DNA of 64,000 bases. Origin: Sarcocystis neurona. Lineage: Eukaryota > Apicomplexa > Conoidasida > Eucoccidiorida > Sarcocystidae. A program made the translations under genes and the position numbers. Shown in pieces: positions 45,827-57,400 of the stretch; within the stretch, counting starts at the first letter, position 1; each line of letters starts with the position of its first letter. Location: the NCBI GenBank assembly GCA_000727475.1, contig KL647302.1, forward strand, positions 1,683,234 to 1,747,233, given 5' to 3'. The notes under the pieces were generated by a model, which was not told the DNA's origin, did no database searches, and saw only the letters and a program-made list of their open reading frames with translations.

Positions 45827-47450
45827 ACCAGCAGCAGATGGTGACGCAGCTCGTTTTTTTCTCCACAGGACTATACGCATATCTATACATATATATAGAT
45901 ACGCACGCTTCCATGTGTTAGTGCAGACAATGTTCTGCGTGATGGTATGTGAAGGAGCAGCAGCCCTCCTTGCAGCCCACATCTTCGGCAGTCCATGAGC
46001 AGCAGCAGCGGGACAATCTCCTCTGCAAAGAAAGCGAAACGCAAGGAATGCGCCGAGAAATCCTTCAGCGTGTAGATCTGCCTCTCACATTTCTCTTCCG
46101 TTATGCCTTTTCACTCCGTCTACGGAGCCCACGCAGAACTTCTCTCCCACTCGCCCCCAGCGGGCGTGACCGGAAATTACAAAGTCTACCTATATCCATA
46201 CGTATATATATATGCACGTATCTGCACGACGGCGTGCGGTCTTTTGTAACTGGACATATGAGCGCAGTGTCGCGGGAAAGAAAGGAAATACACACCTCCG
46301 GCCTTTATAGAGTATTATTCACTGGCGTGAACGTATATAGCGGAATTCACTGGCGGAACGGACATGTCTGTATGGTGTGTGCAAAATAGTGTCAAAATGC
46401 ACAGTTATCTATACATCCGTAGGGGTAAATGCGCAGAGACACTCGCCTTCTGGTGTGTTGCTGAGGAGGAAGTATTGGTCACACCCTTCCTCGACATTTC
46501 TCCGTTCGTGCGGCGCATGCATCTATACATCTGAGTATTTTCCAAGAGAAATAGAGGTTCTCAGAGACAGGGCCTAAAGCGAACAAACGCCTGTTTGACT
46601 CTCCCGAATACAGTAGTTCTGCATCATAAACGACCACGTCAATATAATCGTCTTCTTCCGCCCTCCTGCATAACCTTCTCCCCCGCGCACCGACGTCCTC
46701 CGGTGTACCAACACGGTGACCACCTCCACGCGCACACTTTGCGTTGGCCTGTTTTTGTGGAAGACGGGCCGTTTACGTTCTCAGCAACACACGCGCTCTG
46801 CGTAAATGCAGGCGCTCCTCTGTGTGCACCTCTCCCACGTCTTATTCGCCATTCTCACGTCGCTGTCAATAGCGCCACAATCCGAGTTCATCTTTTGTTG
46901 TCCTCTCCCCCATTCTGCTGTCCCCACACCCACGCACGACGAGCAAAACGGTCTCCACACTTCTCCCGCACACTGTCGCGTGTCGCACACATGCCTTGGA
47001 GACGCCCTCTCCGCAGTTCCGTTGCGCACTCGCCAGGGTCCACACGGCGTGTCGCTGGCGTTACTGCTCTCCTTCACGCAGATATCAACGTGTCACTGCT
47101 GCTGCTGCTATGACGACGAGCCCCCCTTCCCTGTCCTTCACGCTGCTGCTGCTGCTAGCGGTGCAACGGGACGCCCGGTGCACGAGCTTCGCAGTTTTTA
47201 GGTCCCTGCGGCGCAACGCGTACCCACACTGTTGTGGGGTGCTGGCGGCATTCGGCTGTTGCGCCGACGTCTGTTGCTTCCGCTGGTCGTCCAGCAGCAG
47301 CGTCGGCTGCCAGCGTCGCTGCTACGACTACGGCTGCAGCAACGGCTTCTGCTGATGGAACTTCTGCTGCTCTTTGTGCCGCGGTAGCTGCCCCTGCTGT
47401 AGCAACGACTCTGTTCCCTCGTCTGCGGCTGCCGACCGCCGTGGCCCGAT
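45827..47450. other. No confident gene
   Basis: Mixed sequence with a TATATA patch near 45885-45900 and 46200-46215. + frames at 46595-47113 and 46806-47201 are open but lack motifs. An ATG at 47112 opens an 81-codon frame with a hydrophobic start (SLSFTLLLLLA) that could mimic a signal peptide. It sits in CTG-rich DNA, so the Leu run is probably a repeat artefact. Confidence 0.35.
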
Positions 47451-47454
47451 CTGC

Positions 47455-47715
47455 ATCTGCTGTTGCCACAGCGCTCACTTGCGCCGCTCACACCACCACG
47501 TGTACTGCTACATATATATGTATATATGTGTATTCATATATATAATATATGTGTATATTGATATGTGTGCATCTGCTGTTTCTACAGCGCTCATTCCCTC
47601 CTCGCACACCAGCACGTGCGCTGCTATATATAAATATATGTATATGTATATATATGATATAGGTATCATATATATGTATACGCATATTTACATATATATG
47701 TATGTAAAGCGGGTT
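47455..47715 (+). repeat. Two-copy direct repeat with TATATA spacers
   Basis: A block reading TCTGCTGTT...ACAGCGCTCA...CACCA(C/G)CACGTG(T/C)(A/G)CTGCTA, followed by TATATA-rich DNA, occurs at about 47457-47520 and again at about 47570-47640. It ends in a TATATGTA field to 47715. This looks like a tandem duplication of a CTG plus TA unit. Confidence 0.5.
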
Positions 47716-48115
47716 TTGCGTCTATTACTGCAGCCTTTGCTGTTCCTAAATATTACGCTTGTCCCCCGCCACCGCCCCTTGTACCGTCCACTTTCGTATT
47801 ACTGGGACTGCTGCTTCATCTGCAGCAGGCGCATGGGACCTCGTCCATCTACTGCAGTACCGTTTAGAGCTGCCGCCGACCCCTGGGCCGTGCTGCGGCT
47901 ACTTATCAGCAGAGCAGCAGAGGGGCCCTGCTGCTGCGGTGCCGGCTTCTGCTACACGGCGCCGGTGCTTCTGCCGCTGCTCCTGTTGCGTCTGCAGCTG
48001 CGTTTGTGGGGGGTGCGGTTGCTGTTGCTCCGTCCCTCCAAGTCTTCGCTAGTGCAGCTGCGTATTGCATCTGCGGGCTGCTGCAACTGTCGAGCAGAAG
48101 ATAGAGGAAAACGAA

Positions 48116-49004
48116 ATGCTGATCTGCAGCAGGACGTTGCTGGCCAGCCACAGCAAACGGCTGCTGGTGCAGCTGCGAAGCGCCGCTGGCACAAACTCCT
48201 GTTACTTAACCCGCAAGTCCCCCCACAAAAAAGACTTCCGCATCGCCCTACGAAAATATGACCCAGAAGTCAACAAACACGTGTAAGTTCATATAAATAT
48301 ATATACATGGATGTAAGTATACACATGTGTATGCGTATGTATACCTATGTGTTGATCTACACGTATACATACATATATGTGTACACTGGTGTTTACGTAT
48401 ATATTGATATATGTGTGTGTATCTGTACGTGTATACGATTATACTGATGTACATATACATATATATAATTGTGTACTGATGGGCGTAGATATTTCTATAT
48501 ATATAGGCATATGGACGTCTACCTTGATAAATCCGTACGCACACATTCATGTATAAATTTTCCTATCCATATGTATATATGCATGTGGAAATACCGTGAT
48601 GTATATGCATGTGTTAATGCCTCTATCTAATATATGTATGTGTTTGTATATATAGACGTATATATATGTTTGTCCTGATGCATATATATTGATATATATG
48701 TATAGGTCTCTATCTGTATACAATGGTGACTATTTACACATCTAAACCAATGTATACATGGATGTATTTAATATATATGTGGATCTATAAATGCGTATTA
48801 TATGTTGGTCTACGTATATATATACACATATGTAGGCCTACATTAATATACTTCAAGTACACGTATTTATTGTAGTAAAGGCTGACATGCATGTACACAT
48901 GTATGACTGATATGTATACATACATATATGTCTGCACACGTTCGTGTATACACTGACGTACGTGTATATATATATATATATATGCGTATGTATATGTGTA
49001 TACG

Positions 49005-49039
<35 letters not shown>

Positions 49040-49786
49040 GTGTACTCTATATATTGAGTATATGCATGTATGAATCTTCGTAGATTGGTGTGTATATATA
49101 TACATGTATATATACATATATATGTGAGTACAACGTATACACTGGTGTATGTTTGTCTGTACACGTATATATATATATATGCATGCATATACGTATATAT
49201 ATGTATATATATTTGTACGTGTGTGTATATGTATTGATGTACACGTGTGTGTATATGTATTGATGTACACGTGTGTGTATATACATGTATATGGATGTCC
49301 TGGTGTGTTTGTATATGTATATCTATATGTACACGTATATATTTACGTCTATTTTTATATACACATATGTGTATACAAGATATAATACGTATAATCTCAA
49401 TATGTACTGGTATGTCTGTATGTGTGCGTACGTGTGCATACGCGGGTCTTACGTAAAGTTCGGCCATGCCTCCCTGGGCAGGACTGCTTGTCCCGGTGAA
49501 GCCGGTGTTCCTTTCCTTTCCGCGGTGCTTCAGGGAGAGAAGAACAGGTACTTTATTTCCTGGTGATTAATGAGCGGCTGTGTGCTGCAGAATGTTCTAC
49601 GAGGCGAGACTGCCCAGCGAGAAGGCGAAGAAGCAGCTAACAGCGAGACTGCAGCGCTACATACGCTGGACGGGGAAGCATGTGAAGCTTCTCCTGGCGC
49701 GCGTGGAGAAGGCGTGGGAGTACGGCAGGTTTCAGAAGTACTTCGACACGCAGGCTCCCCTGCTCACCGATAGAAAGGGACGGTAA
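48116..49786 (+). CDS. Mitochondrial large ribosomal subunit protein bL33m
   Basis: Structural protein of the mitochondrial large subunit near the tRNA exit site. Exon 1 is 48116-48282 and exon 2 is 49591-49786; the phase (two bases plus one) matches and rebuilds the Val of KHV. The reading gives an N-terminal mitochondrial presequence (MLICSRTLLASHSKR, basic and hydrophobic, no acids). The bL33 core follows: LLVQLRSAAGTNS matches the VxLxSTAGTG strand, and LRKYDPEVNKHV matches the LKKYDPVVRKHV signature. Bacterial L33 ends a few residues later. Here a basic helix-rich tail of about 60 residues follows (LTARLQRYIRWTGKHVKLLL). The start is the first ATG in frame and gives a plausible presequence. 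The stop TAA at 49784 overlaps a good donor (CG|GTAAGC), so a longer spliced form is possible. Confidence 0.86.
48283..49590 (+). repeat. TATATG/TGTATA low-complexity DNA forming the bL33m intron
   Basis: Nearly the whole 1.3 kb intron, from the GTAAGT donor to about 49440, is an irregular mixture of TATATG, TGTATA and ACACAT dinucleotide-like runs. The final 150 bases before the acceptor TGTGTGCTGCAG are ordinary sequence. No open frame here is meaningful. Confidence 0.8.
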
Positions 49787-50719
49787 GCAACAGCTGCAGC
49801 AGCCCGAGCGCCAGAGCAGCAGCAACCCGGCACACCCCCAGGAAGGCCAGCAAGAGTAGCAGCAACAGCACCAGAACGACGAGCAGGGAGATACAGGGCA
49901 AACTGGCCAAGAGGAGCAGCAGGAGCAGCAGAGAGAACAGCTGGAAAAGCGAGAAGAATAGGACAAAAGGAGTGCAGAGGCAGAGCAAGAGCAGCTGCAT
50001 CACACGATAGCACCACACCCTACAGGAGGACCACCAGCAGCAACGCCCCCCGGCAGCCGTATATACAGAAGAGCCTGTGTATGACTACATATGTATATAC
50101 GTATATATATGTATATATTGGTGCATACAAATGGATTTAAAGAACTACTGACACGGGTATTTATATATGTGTCTGTACATATGTGTGTGTACCTATTGAT
50201 GTCCACATATATATATATGTATATATGTAAGTGCATAAGTATATATTGATGTGCATTTGTATATCTGTATGTGTGTGTATACGTATGTATAGGCGTGTTG
50301 ACTTCGAAAAAATAGCTGGTAGTTTTCAGACGCCCCTGTGGGGATGCCAGAGGCAGAGAAGGTGCTGTAAACGCATACACGTATAGAGTATACGCACACA
50401 AACACACATACGTTTTTGTATAGACATAGATATTATCGCCCGTTCACGCATGGCCACATGTATAGCTATGTATTACTCCCTCGTCAGTAGGCCTCTGGAT
50501 GGGTCTCCAGGTGCGTACGTTTGCGTACGCCTGCGGCAGCTGAGGAGAAATCTTCGTGTCCGTGCAGACGTAGAGAAAACAACTTGGGGCGGGGAAGTCC
50601 GTCGAGAGAAATAGAGAGGGAGAGAAAAATGGAAGTAGGCTGCGGAACATACGCACGCGGCGGTGGTGGCGCGGTTCGCTGGCCCGACTGATAAGTGTGG
50701 CGCTTACGAAGACTTGCAG
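49787..50719. other. CAG remnant and TA/TG-rich stretch, no gene
   Basis: 49790-50040 is a CAG/AGC-rich patch. 50085-50290 is TATATG/TGTGTA low complexity. 50300-50700 has short open frames on both strands with no motif. If the longer bL33m form exists, this is an intron. Confidence 0.45.
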
Positions 50720-51434
50720 ATACAGGTCGCCCTCGACAGATTTCGATAAATTCTACCTTGCTGAAGAAGCCTCGCGGTTTTTCCTCACGTCCCCACGTCT
50801 GTGCGTCTCTGTGGCACGCACAACCCTCTGGCTCAAAATGTTCAGGGAAACTCCGCAGCAACGCAGAGGATCAGCTGGACAGCCTGCCTCCGTGTGAAGA
50901 CAAGCGGGCTGCTGCGAACCTCTGGCGCAGAACGTTGATGGGGGGTGTGGTCCGCACTCTCGTTATCCACTTCTTCTTCTCTTTTCCTGCGTGTGCGTCT
51001 CTCTGTCTGCCGCGCTCTGTCCTCCTTTTACTCGGCCTTCCCCTCCGTGTCTCCCTCTCCCCCTCCGTGTCGCCGTCTCCCCCTCCGTGTCTGTCTCTTC
51101 CCCGCTGTACCCGTCTCTGTGTCTCTGCAGATATACGCATGAAGTATGCGTGTAGCCGTGCACGTCTATTCACGTGGGTGCGTGCACATTTGTTGAGAGA
51201 GAGAGAGGGAGCGACCTCCTGAGAGGGAAAAAGAGAGGGTGACAGCGTGTGAGCACGTCGTGCGGGTTTGCCGGGCCACTTCCCCCAAGGGGCGCCTGCA
51301 AAGCGAGAAAGACTCGCACGTTTTTGACCTGCAGGACAGGCAGAGAGTTCGCCGCCACGTCGAACGGGGTAGCAACAGCTCGACAGAAGCGTCTCACTTT
51401 AAAGGATGTACAGGGGTACCCTTCTGCAATATAG
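50720..51434 (+). CDS. Candidate extra exons extending bL33m, or a separate small gene
   Basis: Two + strand pieces fit in phase to the donor that overlaps the bL33m stop. 50720-50800 follows acceptor GACTTGCAG, contains FDKFYLAEEASRFFL, and has donor CT|GTGCGT. 51335-51434 follows acceptor TTTTGACCTGCAG, contains FAATSNGVATARQKRLTLKD and ends at TAG. Joined to 49782 they would add about 60 residues to bL33m. A different donor for the first piece (50788) also fits. The region is not CAG-rich, which makes the reading more credible, but a - strand frame overlaps the second piece. Confidence 0.38.
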
Positions 51435-51672
51435 CAGGAATGCGCGCACAAAATGGTGAAAAGGATACGCGTGCGTGCCCACATGCCAGTCAACTCTGCG
51501 ACTGGTCCAAGAATCGAGCCCCTGCGTCTCATGACTTCTCCGACCGCAGGTCTTCTCCGCCCCGTGGGAGAAATTCTGTTAGACGCACAACACGCTTAGA
51601 TATTTATAAGTCCACAGAGAGACACAGACGCATTCAGACGAGAAGGACAGCTACTTAAAAGACCTGCAAACC

Positions 51673-52941
51673 TTAAATTTCGAAGTCCCACGTAGTAATT
51701 TCATAACACGTAGACAGGTGCTTTGCAGAGGTGTCCGGTGCACACACGAAGACGCAGACCTGTTGCTGCACACGCGGAGAGACAGGCGTGGGGAAAAAAA
51801 GTGGCGCACATAGAGTCCTGTTGACGCAGAGCTAAATCGAGAGAAATAGCGCCGCCTGTCGACGTAAGCGTGCCGCGGCGAGGAGTTCTGCGTGGTAGTC
51901 GACTCAGTGACACAGAGGCGTGTACGACCGTGCGTTGGGGCGTGCGTGCATTGCAGCGCGCAACCTTCGTCTTGCTGCCTCTCTCCCTCTGTATCTACGT
52001 ACGTGTTGAGGGACACATAGTGACGTGTGTACGGGAGAGGCGGGCGCTTCAGAGCTGTGCATGTATTCCTACTCTCAGCCAGTAGCTCGGGTTGGCGTCC
52101 AGGAGGGTTGCCTCTCTGCAGCGCAGCTGGCGTTGACTTGTGAGAGGGTGGACGCCCTCCCACGCGTTTTTGAATAGCTACGTTTGCTTCCTGCACAAAT
52201 TTCTCCCACGGGCAGCACCAGCACGTGCAGGAAGGCGTACGCGTGTTATCGTGGAAACGCTCGCTGTATCGAGCCCTTGGCGGACTTCGTGTGTTTGCAC
52301 CAGTAACACACTCATATGCGTATCTGCCTGCATGTTTACGTACGGAAACACGTAGACACACAGACACACACTCAGCATACAGAGATCTTAAACACAATCT
52401 CTGCGGGTCTGCATACGCACGGACGTCTTTTTTGCTGGGCCTTCCGTGTGAGCCGGTGCTCGGCAAGGATACGCACGTCTGCAACTCCAGGCAGCACAAG
52501 CGCGCGTAGTACAGTGGTGGAAAACGAGCGGGGCAGACGCTGGAAGATCAGCGTCTCATCCACAGAAGTCTTCGCACAGACGCGCTGCACGTAGGAGATG
52601 TGAAAACTATCACGAGCAAGAATGGCGTCGGCCAGAGCCCCAGGAAGAATAATAACTACCCCCGGTGACACGCGGGTGAAACCTTCACACGGTTCGGCAA
52701 AAGGGCCCTCGACGTCCGCAGGCGCTGTGGGAAAGGCAGGCGCGACTTCACGTCAAATACGTTTATGAAGAGCTCGCGCATTCTCCAGACCTGCCGACAA
52801 CATCTGCAAGACTTGCGTCCCGCGTGCTGCTCGTGATGCTGCGTGCAGAGCGGTGCCCCGCTACAAGTAGTACCAGTCGCACGAGGAGGTCAGAAATCGC
52901 ACGAAGAGGTCGGAAGCCTCGACAGCGGCCTGTGTTTTAAG
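51673..52941 (-). CDS. Hypothetical protein, five phased exons
   Basis: Not recognised. Minus-strand exons are 52941-52865, 52803-52683, 52584-52417, 52177-52073 and 51765-51673 (stop TAA). All four junctions agree in phase (2, 0, 0, 0), with GT/AG ends and introns of 61, 98, 239 and 307 bases. Segments are EASDLFVRFLTSSCDWYYL; WRMRELFINVFDVKSRLPF; TSVDETLIFQRLPRSFSTT; AWEGVHPLTSQRQLRCREAT with LLDANPSYWLR; and CAPDTSAKHLSTCYEITTWD. It is rich in aromatic and basic residues and free of homopolymer repeats. A first exon probably lies upstream: an ATG at 53132 opens a basic, Ser/Arg-rich frame resembling an organelle presequence, but its donor is not clear. It is convergent with bL33m. A mitochondrial protein would fit, as inference only. 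Confidence 0.62.
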
Positions 52942-53131
52942 CTGCAAGGAACATCAGGTGTTGCGGCAGGAGAGAGGCGGACGTAAAGGGAAAATGTTTG
53001 AGTGCGCGGGTTGACGCAGCTGCTGCTGCGGAACAGACGAGGGGAGAGGGAGGAAGGAGGCGCCGGCCGAGACCTTGTCTCTGAAGCAGCACAACAAGAA
53101 GGCCTTCTTCTTTGATGCTGCTGTTGCCGCA

Positions 53132-53620
53132 TCGTCGCGTGGACCCGCTTGCCGCTACAGAAGACAAGAACACTACTGCGTGCCGCCCTCGTGATTACGT
53201 CTCTGGACGGACAGTGCTGGTCACGAAATCTCTCCGCGCGTATATGTATACAGACTTCCTCGTATAATGGGCACAGAGGGGTGCTGCCCATAAAGACTTG
53301 TGTCGGTCTACTCCGGACTATATGCGCAGGTCGGAAGGCACGTGCCTGTGTGAGTATATGTGTAAGTATCTACGTGCGGACAACACGGGAACAACGAGAG
53401 ATATATGTGTACACACATGTGACAGTGTGTACGCGGGTCTGTGTGCGTGGGGGGGGGGGGGCGGGGGGCTTCCTCCCGTATCTGAGTGGGTTTGTGAAAA
53501 TGCACATACAGGTGTGTGTAGCAGAATAAATGTCGACATGTAAGGAGCTCCCGCACGGCAGGCGAGGGCGTGTCTTCGATGGGAAGGAAGCACGGCTTCG
53601 GGAGGGGTTGCTTCCGTGTT
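53132..53620. other. Edge of repeat-poor block; possible 5' region of the 51.7-52.9 kb gene
   Basis: Contains the candidate first ATG of the - strand gene (53132), a G13 run at 53449-53461 followed by CGGGGGG, and TGTGTA-type sequence. No other gene is seen. Confidence 0.35.
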
Positions 53621-54729
53621 GCTTCACAAAATCTGTCACATAAAATACATAGACACGCTCAGGTACGTGGGGACACGTATATTTTTTTTTAAACGCTCGC
53701 CGACACGTGTAGTTCGACGCCCAGAAATCGTATGTGTTAAGGTCTCGTGAGCGTTTCGTCCATACGTTCACACACCCGTATACCGGTGCACGAAAAATCA
53801 CGTATACACCTGTTAACATGCATATATATGGATGCCACGATGCTTAGATATTATTGGTCGCTGTTGGGCTAATACCAGACACACCTCCATCTGTGCGTAC
53901 CTCTGGATACGAAAGCCTCTTTGTAGGTGCCCGGCTTGCATACGTATTTACTTACGTACTTGTACACGGCGCCGCTCGGGTTGCTAGACGATTATCTCAC
54001 CAACTGTAGGTGTGTGTATATGTGTACACTCCGCATACATTTTGTAGATTTCAATAGATCTGATGGCTCTCCTTCGTAGCTGCGTATATGGAGGGTTGTT
54101 GCGTGTACGTGCGAGTGTTCCTGTACCTAAATGAATATCTACATCTGAGTTTTGTCTGGATTCGCCTTCCGCTCTTACAGGTGGACATACACATAAACGG
54201 CGATGTGGTTGTGGTGGGTAGCGCTAATGCACTTGCGTATGCACCAGGTGGCTTTACGTCTGCGTGCGTGTGAGTCTAACATTTGTACGTCATGAAAAGC
54301 AAACATTATGCAGCGCCTCGGCGTAGGCAACTCTGACCAAACTCGTCGCTACACAGTACTTCCCAAGCGGCAGCAAATGCAGGTGGGAGGAGGCCCGCTC
54401 ACTTTTGACGTGCCGGTATGTCTCTTCGCTTGGTCAGCTGCAAAACAAGGCACTGGACGGAGAAAAACAATTGCACGCTGATAGTTTCCGCGCAGACATT
54501 AAGCCTCCCCGGCGAGCGCCAACCGATTTCAAATTATAAGACCGTGGAGGAATTTAAAACTTAGCCTTCGCCGACCAGCTCCACGCGACCTACGGATAGG
54601 TCTAAACTCACACATGCATATGGGTAGTATTCCTGCAGTAGAGGAAGGTGTACGTCATGCTCTTCAGTAGGGAAGCCTGCCTCCCAAGTGTACAGCTAAG
54701 GGTTTCGAGGGAGGGTTGAGCTCTACACT

Positions 54730-54987
54730 ATGACAGAGAGATTCCCGCGTATGGCGCTCCTCGCATTACGCGCGAAAATGGAAAGGCACGTCAAGCAAAG
54801 CCTTGCGAAGGCTGCAGCACGCAGAGCCACGTCTCACTGCGACGCGGACCTTCAAATTTCTACCGTTATATTGCGCGTTCGCGACACATTTTTCACTTCT
54901 CTCTTCAACTCCTCTGCGAGACTGGCGTCACAAAAGCACTCCAGACACGTGCATGTATGTAATTTGGACGTAAGTAGAACAGAATAA
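54730..54987 (+). CDS. Possible small protein (85 aa), doubtful
   Basis: An ATG-started frame with normal residue mix (contains ALLALRAKMERHVKQSLAKA, a basic amphipathic stretch) standing alone in the repeat-poor block. No family, neighbour or splice evidence supports it. An open frame of this length can occur by chance in 3.8 kb. Confidence 0.15.
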   Translation: MTERFPRMALLALRAKMERHVKQSLAKAAARRATSHCDADLQISTVILRVRDTFFTSLFNSSARLASQKHSRHVHVCNLDVSRTE

Positions 54988-55531
54988 CAAGCATACGAGA
55001 AAGGACGTCCACATCACGTTTTTATTCGCTTGAGCACTTCAGGCCATCAACCGTGGGACGCGAACGAGTTTCTGCATTACGCTTAACATCACGTGTGTGA
55101 AATCAAGCTGGCATAGTCTTTGTGCGCCTCGTGAAACACTACCGGTGTGTCGGATAGAGCGGAACCGTGAGTATCAGATAAGTGCTCTTATTTTTTCTTT
55201 TCTAGCAGTGCAACCGTTGCGGAAACGGAACGACTAGGGGCTCCTCGTTCTGTCTCGCGCTACAAGTATAAGGCAATAACTCGTTTTATACGCGTTCCAT
55301 TCTACTACGCACTACCAATTTGTAACGAGGGCTGTCGTCGTGCGATATACGTCATATCCGGCTCTTCCACCAGAGTGGTGCAGGATGCTCTTCACCACAT
55401 TCAGCTTCGCGAGTGCTTCTCCATGGGTGGTCCAGACGATTTTCTAGTTTCTATGCAGGGGAATGCCCAAGACAGGGAGTTGTAGAAGCTTTTCCATAGT
55501 TCTCATTCAGCGTAGATGTGCGCAACGGTGT

Positions 55532-55684
55532 GACGTTCGTTCTCAGCGTCGGGTGCTTTTTCGTGCTGTTGGTAGCGCGCAGGTAGAGAAAACGTGACCA
55601 GGCGGAACGGGATGACGTTCCTTCTCAGTGCCGCGCGCTTTTTCGTGCTGTTCTTATCGCGCAGGAAAAGAAAACGTAACCGGC
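55532..55684 (+). repeat. Imperfect tandem duplication, 82-base period
   Basis: About 71 bases starting GACGTTCGTTCTCAG at 55532 recur at 55614 as GACGTTCCTTCTCAG. Both include GCTTTTTCGTGCTGTT, GCGCAGG and GAAAACGT, with roughly 85% identity by eye. It lies within otherwise unique sequence. Confidence 0.8.
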
Positions 55685-57400
55685 GTCCACTCAGCTTACA
55701 CCAGCTTCGCAGAACCATGCTGTCACATCAATCTGCATACGAGCTCAGACTCAGTGGAAGCGAAGCCCATTATATTTTTTGTATGTCCTCACCAGCGTCC
55801 GTCTTTAGAACATGTAGTATGTCGTTGTATGCTATATCAGGCTTTCAACAAACACACGACGCGGTAGAAGTTCGAAGAAGCGATAAGTTGTACCTGCTAG
55901 TTTAGTCGAAATGCTACGCATGCAACAGCCCACGCATTCGTGCTAGTTTCTTCTCCTGAAGCTCCGTACCGACTCGGCGACTAAGAGGAAATGTCACCTC
56001 ATTGCTTCTTTCACAGGAGATGACTACGCAGGAGACCGGGGATATCGTGACCCCTCGTTTAATGAATGAAAGTCACTGTGTAGAGGGAAATCTTTGAATA
56101 CATTTTTTCCTGCTGCAGAGCAAAAGACAAGGTATGTGGCCCCTGGCAATGATTTTAACGGCGGCAGCGACGTGCGCGTTGAATGATGTGATGCACCCGT
56201 AACATGCTGAGAAGTTATTCCTCTGCAGCCGGCGTGACGCCCCCAGTAGCTGCAATGCTAAATTTGTATCTACACCAGGAATTCCTTTTGCTCTCACGAC
56301 GACAAGTGTAAATGAACGGTCAAACTCTCCAATATATTTGACGACGTAAAATAGGCACACAAGAGGGAAAAACGAGAGCTACCTTGATGTTATCAGCGTG
56401 GATGTAAATGCAAGTTATTTGTCATCCGTACAACTGTCTACGACGACCGACTCCAAAGAAGGGATGCTTGCTGAAAATACGAGCGCGAGGACAGGATGAC
56501 GTGTGAAACTGTCAGTTATTTTTAGCAAGCCACGCCGCGCAAGCGAACCCACATATTAAATGCTGGTCATTTACCAGGAAGATTGGCAGTGGAATGATGT
56601 TTTATTCGTAGCCACGTGTATGTGGTGTAGCGGTGGAAAAAGAGTTACGGCCGCCTTGTTGCACTTATAAAGACAGAACATCAGGAAACGCGTACCTGTC
56701 CATGTGGAACGAAGTATGTGTGTTTAGTGAGAGAAATTTTCTCTTCGGTTGCTGTCTGTGTACACCATATTGACTGTTTGCCAGCGAAGGCAAATGTGCA
56801 GCATGGTCACTCTGTACAGATAACGGCGCAACAAAGTTCCACGTAGTGGCACACAAATGCTGATGTATACATATATTTCATGTGTTTACGAGAAACGTGT
56901 CTGTTTCGGTGTCAAAGCAGTATGTGCACGCATACGTACACTGTAGACAAAACGCTGCTGTGGAAAAAGACATCATCAGGGTTTCAGTGAGGCGACGGAT
57001 TTCCGTTCTGACACACTGAGCAGAGCAGACCTCGGTCTGCTCATGTGACACAACGTGTGCACAAACACAGGCGGCTGCATACGTTTACACCACGTAGAAT
57101 ACTAATGTGGATTATCGCTATTACGTTTTCGCAGAATTACCCCCGTCCAACTGCAAACGCATACACATTGATTAGGCAACTCCACACTACATCGTATCGT
57201 GGTGTTTTCTAGATCTCAACTACGTCATGCACATACGTCTACGTGCTCGACAACGAGCCTCTGCAGAAGAGTCACCCCTAACGGTTTTCTCGCGTTCATC
57301 CGCCTCTACAGATGGACACACGCCTGTAAATCTTGTCTATACACTACGCGTCCTTTCATATCCTCGCATGTGTAGGCAGCTGGTGGTCTGCTGTAAATAA

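Larger units (their letters stand above)
53620..57400. other. Second repeat-poor block; no confident gene
   Basis: Composition is even, CAG arrays are absent and open frames are short. A tandem duplication at 55532-55684 is the only clear structure. No tRNA cloverleaf was found. Confidence 0.5.

Noticed and set aside
47112..47355. Secreted peptide with hydrophobic signal
   Set aside because: The Leu run is encoded by CTG repeats, and the rest is Cys/Arg-rich with no family; probably a repeat artefact.
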